Of a DNA stretch of 7,403 bases, positions 5,412 to 7,403 are shown piece after piece. The notes under the pieces were generated by a model. It ran no database searches. It was not told where the DNA came from and saw nothing but the letters and a program-made list of their open reading frames with translations. Numbering within the stretch: position 1 is the stretch's first letter; every line of letters begins with the position of its first letter. This stretch comes from Enterocloster bolteae (lineage in GTDB: Bacteria > Bacillota_A > Clostridia > Lachnospirales > Lachnospiraceae): assembly GCA_021769025.1 (NCBI GenBank), contig JAETTS010000120.1, forward strand, positions 1-7,403, given 5' to 3'. The position numbers were made by a program, and so were the translations under genes.

Positions 5412-6236
5412 ATGAAGAAACGAACAGCAGTAACCATACTTTTGAATATATTCTTCATACTGTTAGTGCTTGTGATTATACTGCCGGCAGCCTGGCTGAT
5501 TATGAATTCGCTGAAGACCAATGTGGAACTGTTTACCGATTCTCTGGCGCTGCCTGCGAAAGTACAGTTTGCCAACTATATATCAGCATGGAATAAAGGA
5601 CTTTACAAATACTTTGGAAATTCTGTCATTGTAAGTTCCATTTCACTTATATCCATTCTGTTTCTAAGCTCCCTGCTGGCCTATGGCATAACCAGATTCA
5701 ACAGCAGATTCGGAAACCTGATATTCCTGATTACATTAGGAGGCATGGCCCTCTCGGAGCAGGTGGCACTGGTTCCTCTGTATAAGATACTTCAGGCCAC
5801 ACACCTGTATAATACATATTGGGCGGTTATCCTGCCCTATGTGGCATTCAGGATACCGTTTACCGTATTCCTGATGCGTGCTTATTTTATGTGTATACCA
5901 AAGGAACTGGAGGAAGCGGCAGTTATTGACGGCTACAACAGCTTTCAGATATTCAGAAAGATTATAGTCCCTATCAGCAAGCCGATTTTTGCATCCTGCG
6001 CCATTGTGAACCTAAATTTCGTATGGAACGAGTTCCTGTTTGCCAATGTGTTCCTGGAGAGTAAGAGTATTATGACCATTCCTATCGGTTTGATGACATT
6101 TAAAGGCGATATGAGATCGGACTATGTGGTAATGCTGGCAGGCATCACCATTGCATCCCTTCCAATGATCATACTTTATCTGTGTATGCAGAAACAGTTT
6201 GTCCGGGGTCTTACCTCTGGTGCGGTCAAGGGATAG
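5412..6236 (+). CDS. ABC transporter permease, CUT1 (MalG/UgpE type), FrlM-like by context
   Basis: The 274-residue membrane protein has a first hydrophobic segment near 8-30 (ILLNIFFILLVLVIILPAAW) followed by SLKTNVELF, the usual opening of the second CUT1 permease, and five further segments. The EAA loop is EEAAVIDGYNSFQIFRKIIVP, shortly after PKEL, with the EAA itself at 168-170. The C-terminus FVRGLTSGAVKG is the conserved end of MalG-type proteins. The ATG at 5412 follows GAAAGGAGAGG and lies 13 bases after the previous stop, so both permeases are made from one message. No ATP-binding subunit gene follows. As in many Firmicutes, a shared MsmX-type ATPase encoded elsewhere is inferred. 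Confidence 0.94.
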   Translation: MKKRTAVTILLNIFFILLVLVIILPAAWLIMNSLKTNVELFTDSLALPAKVQFANYISAWNKGLYKYFGNSVIVSSISLISILFLSSLLAYGITRFNSRFGNLIFLITLGGMALSEQVALVPLYKILQATHLYNTYWAVILPYVAFRIPFTVFLMRAYFMCIPKELEEAAVIDGYNSFQIFRKIIVPISKPIFASCAIVNLNFVWNEFLFANVFLESKSIMTIPIGLMTFKGDMRSDYVVMLAGITIASLPMIILYLCMQKQFVRGLTSGAVKG

Positions 6237-6257
6237 ATAATTAGAATGTCATATATC

Positions 6258-6288
6258 AGCAGGAGGAACAGGATGGTTCCTCCTGTTT
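6258..6288 (+). terminator. Hairpin after the importer operon, possible weak intrinsic terminator
   Basis: CAGGAGGAAC (6260-6269) pairs perfectly with GTTCCTCCTG (6276-6285) around a six-base loop, extended by a G-U and an A-U pair. Only three T residues (6286-6288) follow, so termination may be partial. The 3' arm can alternatively pair with 6295-6300 (TCCTGT with ACAGGA). Confidence 0.55.
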
Positions 6289-6315
6289 ACTGTTACAGGA
6301 AATTACATGTATGAT
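6286..6315 (+). promoter_or_regulatory. Possible promoter of the PHP phosphatase gene
   Basis: TTTACT (6286-6291) and TATGAT (6310-6315) are separated by 18 bases; each hexamer departs from consensus. It starts at the end of the hairpin of the preceding operon and lies 34 bases before the PHP start codon. This is a moderate to weak call. Confidence 0.35.
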
Positions 6316-6318
6316 ACA
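6308..6318. promoter_or_regulatory. Candidate operator, palindrome TGTATGATACA
   Basis: TGTAT and ATACA form a perfect palindrome around a central G, overlapping the putative -10 of the PHP gene. ATGATACAGAC (6311-6321) is identical to 318-328 in front of the regulator gene, and CATGTAT (6306-6312) also occurs there at 302-308. This suggests a shared regulator. Confidence 0.4.
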
Positions 6319-6348
6319 GACCACTAAATATAAAAGGGAATAAAAAAC

Positions 6349-7158
6349 ATGGAATATAAAACTGCAGATTATCACGTCCACAGCACAATTTCCCCCGATG
6401 CCAAGGGTACCATGGAGGAAATGTGCAATGCAGCCATGGCTGCGGGTATAGAAGAGATCGCATTTACAGACCACTATGAGTTTTACGCAGGCGGGATAAC
6501 CGGGAAATATTTTAACCGGGGATATCTTATCCGTTATTTTGAAGAACTGGATAAATGCAGGCAGATGTATGAAGGCCGGCTTATTATCCGCAGCGCTATG
6601 GAATTCGGGCAGCTTCACCTGGACCCGGAGAAGGCATCCGGCATTATAAAGAGCTGGCCCTTTGACTATCTCATTGGTTCCGTGCACAAGATTGATAACA
6701 TTGACTTAAGTCAGATGGAGTTTCGGAAGGATACGGTGCAGCAGATTGCGCATGCTTATTACAGTCACCTGCTGAAGCTGGCACGGACAGGGGATTTTGA
6801 CTGTATGGGACATTTGGATCTGTACAAGCGTCATTGCAGGAAAGCGGGACTTCCGGATGATTATGATAAATATGAGGACAGGATAGTTCAGGTATTGACC
6901 GCGCTCATTGAGAGGGGAAAGGGAATTGAGGTCAACACATCAGGGCTGAGGCAGGGAGCAGGGGAAACCATGCCTGGAATCAGATGCCTTAAGCTGTACA
7001 AAGAGCTTGGAGGCACTGTGATTACAGTTGGTTCTGATGCGCATCTCCCGGAAGATGTGGGAAGCGGTTTCATAGAAGCCCTCGGCCTCGTAAAAAAAGC
7101 GGGCTTTGACAGAATCGCCCGCTATGAAAAACGTATGTGTTTGTTCCGGCCTCTCTAA
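6349..7158 (+). CDS. PHP-domain phosphatase, histidinol-phosphatase (HisJ/HisK) type
   Basis: The 269-residue protein carries the full set of PHP metal ligands: His9 and His11 (DYHVHS), Asp17, His42 (FTDHYEF), Glu85 (SAMEFG), His113 (GSVHKID), His155 (MGHLDL), and Asp230 and His232 (VGSDAH). Length and motifs fit the histidinol-phosphatase family of monofunctional PHP enzymes, which hydrolyse phosphate monoesters with a trinuclear metal centre in the cytoplasm. The start at 6349 has a modest AGGGAA site. No other histidine biosynthesis gene is in view, so the histidinol-phosphate substrate is only the family default. Its position after the fructosamine importer and a shared 11-base upstream motif allow a role on another sugar phosphate. 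The 3' end contains the terminator of the opposing gene and overlaps its stop codon. Confidence 0.88.
   Translation: MEYKTADYHVHSTISPDAKGTMEEMCNAAMAAGIEEIAFTDHYEFYAGGITGKYFNRGYLIRYFEELDKCRQMYEGRLIIRSAMEFGQLHLDPEKASGIIKSWPFDYLIGSVHKIDNIDLSQMEFRKDTVQQIAHAYYSHLLKLARTGDFDCMGHLDLYKRHCRKAGLPDDYDKYEDRIVQVLTALIERGKGIEVNTSGLRQGAGETMPGIRCLKLYKELGGTVITVGSDAHLPEDVGSGFIEALGLVKKAGFDRIARYEKRMCLFRPL
7092..7123 (-). terminator. Intrinsic terminator of the minus-strand YitT-family gene, inside the PHP gene
   Basis: Read on the minus strand, AGCGGGC (7123-7117) pairs perfectly with GCCCGCT (7104-7098) around a 12-base loop and runs straight into T residues (A run 7092-7098 on the plus strand, the last one in the stem). 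It lies 32 bases past the stop codon of the minus-strand gene. The same bases encode KKAGFDRIARY of the PHP protein. Confidence 0.8.
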
Positions 7159-7403
7159 AAACGCTTCTCAAAGTGGCCGGTGACGTCTATATTGTTCTGG
7201 ATGGCAATAAAAGCATTATGGTCAGCAGTGAGGACCAGTTGCCTTAATGGTTCTATCTCGTTTTTGGAAATGACAGTCATGTAGACATAGGTGGACTGGC
7301 CGGTATAGCCGCCGGAGGCATTCCAGATTGTGACACCACGGTGCAGGTTGTTAAGTATTATATTCTGGATGTCTGGATGCCGGGAGATGATTGTGACACA
7401 GGC
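7155..7403 (-). CDS. C-terminal part of a YitT-family membrane protein (DUF2179 domain), 5' end outside window
   Basis: The minus strand is open from the right edge to TAG at 7157-7155, giving 82 residues. They match the pattern of the DUF2179 domain that ends YitT-family (DUF161) proteins: an opening ITIISRHPDIQ-like strand-helix (here VTIISRHPDI), then RGVTIWNASGGYTGQ, a YVYMTVISKNEI strand, and DHNAFIAIQNNIDVTGHF near the end. In the whole family this soluble cytoplasmic domain follows about five or six membrane helices. The molecular role is not well defined, and the domain is thought to bind a small ligand. The gene converges on the PHP gene and overlaps it by four bases (7155-7158). Nothing links it to fructosamine use. 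Confidence 0.88.
   Translation of the reverse strand, partial: ACVTIISRHPDIQNIILNNLHRGVTIWNASGGYTGQSTYVYMTVISKNEIEPLRQLVLTADHNAFIAIQNNIDVTGHFEKRF

Noticed and set aside
6256..6687. Minus-strand open frame of 143 codons opposite the start of the PHP gene
   Set aside because: It lies opposite a well-supported PHP coding region whose metal ligands are intact, and its product has no recognisable family pattern.
1..7403. CRISPR array, transposon ends, tRNA/rRNA or phage genes
   Set aside because: No regularly spaced repeats with unique spacers, no terminal inverted repeats with a transposase, and no tRNA-like or rRNA-like sequence was found.

Overview
The window reads as a chromosomal segment of a gut-type Clostridia, probably Lachnospiraceae. 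This is inferred from Gram-positive ribosome binding sites (GGAGG types), TTTACA/TATAAT-type promoters, a lipoprotein solute-binding protein with two CUT1 permeases and no local ATPase, and a YitT-family membrane protein. No RNA gene, CRISPR array, insertion sequence or phage gene is visible.

The central theme is uptake and breakdown of fructosamines (Amadori products such as fructoselysine). The left edge holds the C-terminus of a SIS-domain deglycase that resembles FrlB (2-178). After a 171-base gap come a GntR/UTRA regulator (350-1072) and a TIM-barrel epimerase resembling FrlC (1090-1926), closed by a strong intrinsic terminator (1956-1998). A second unit starts at a good promoter (2072-2100). 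It encodes a PfkB-family kinase resembling FrlD (2143-3042), a lipoprotein solute-binding protein (3087-4466) and two permeases (4523-5398, 5412-6236). An inferred scheme is: the importer brings in the fructosamine; the epimerase converts the C3 epimer (psicosamine) to the fructosamine; the kinase phosphorylates C6; and the deglycase releases glucose 6-phosphate and the amino acid. The ATPase is presumably a shared MsmX-type protein encoded elsewhere.

The right part holds a HisJ-like PHP phosphatase (6349-7158) behind a hairpin and a possible promoter of its own. It converges on, and overlaps by four bases, the end of a minus-strand YitT-family gene (7155-7403, partial). The minus-strand gene's terminator lies inside the PHP coding sequence.

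The intergenic regions carry recurrent ATGTAT/ATACA half-sites, including an 11-base exact match shared by the regions upstream of the regulator and of the PHP gene. These are candidate operators for the local GntR protein. The enzymes belong to a known pathway. The less ordinary points are the gene combination (E. coli-like epimerase and kinase with a Bacillus-like ABC importer), the possible co-regulation of a PHP phosphatase, and the embedded terminator. Family assignments rest on sequence features and on remembered family sequences, not on a database search.
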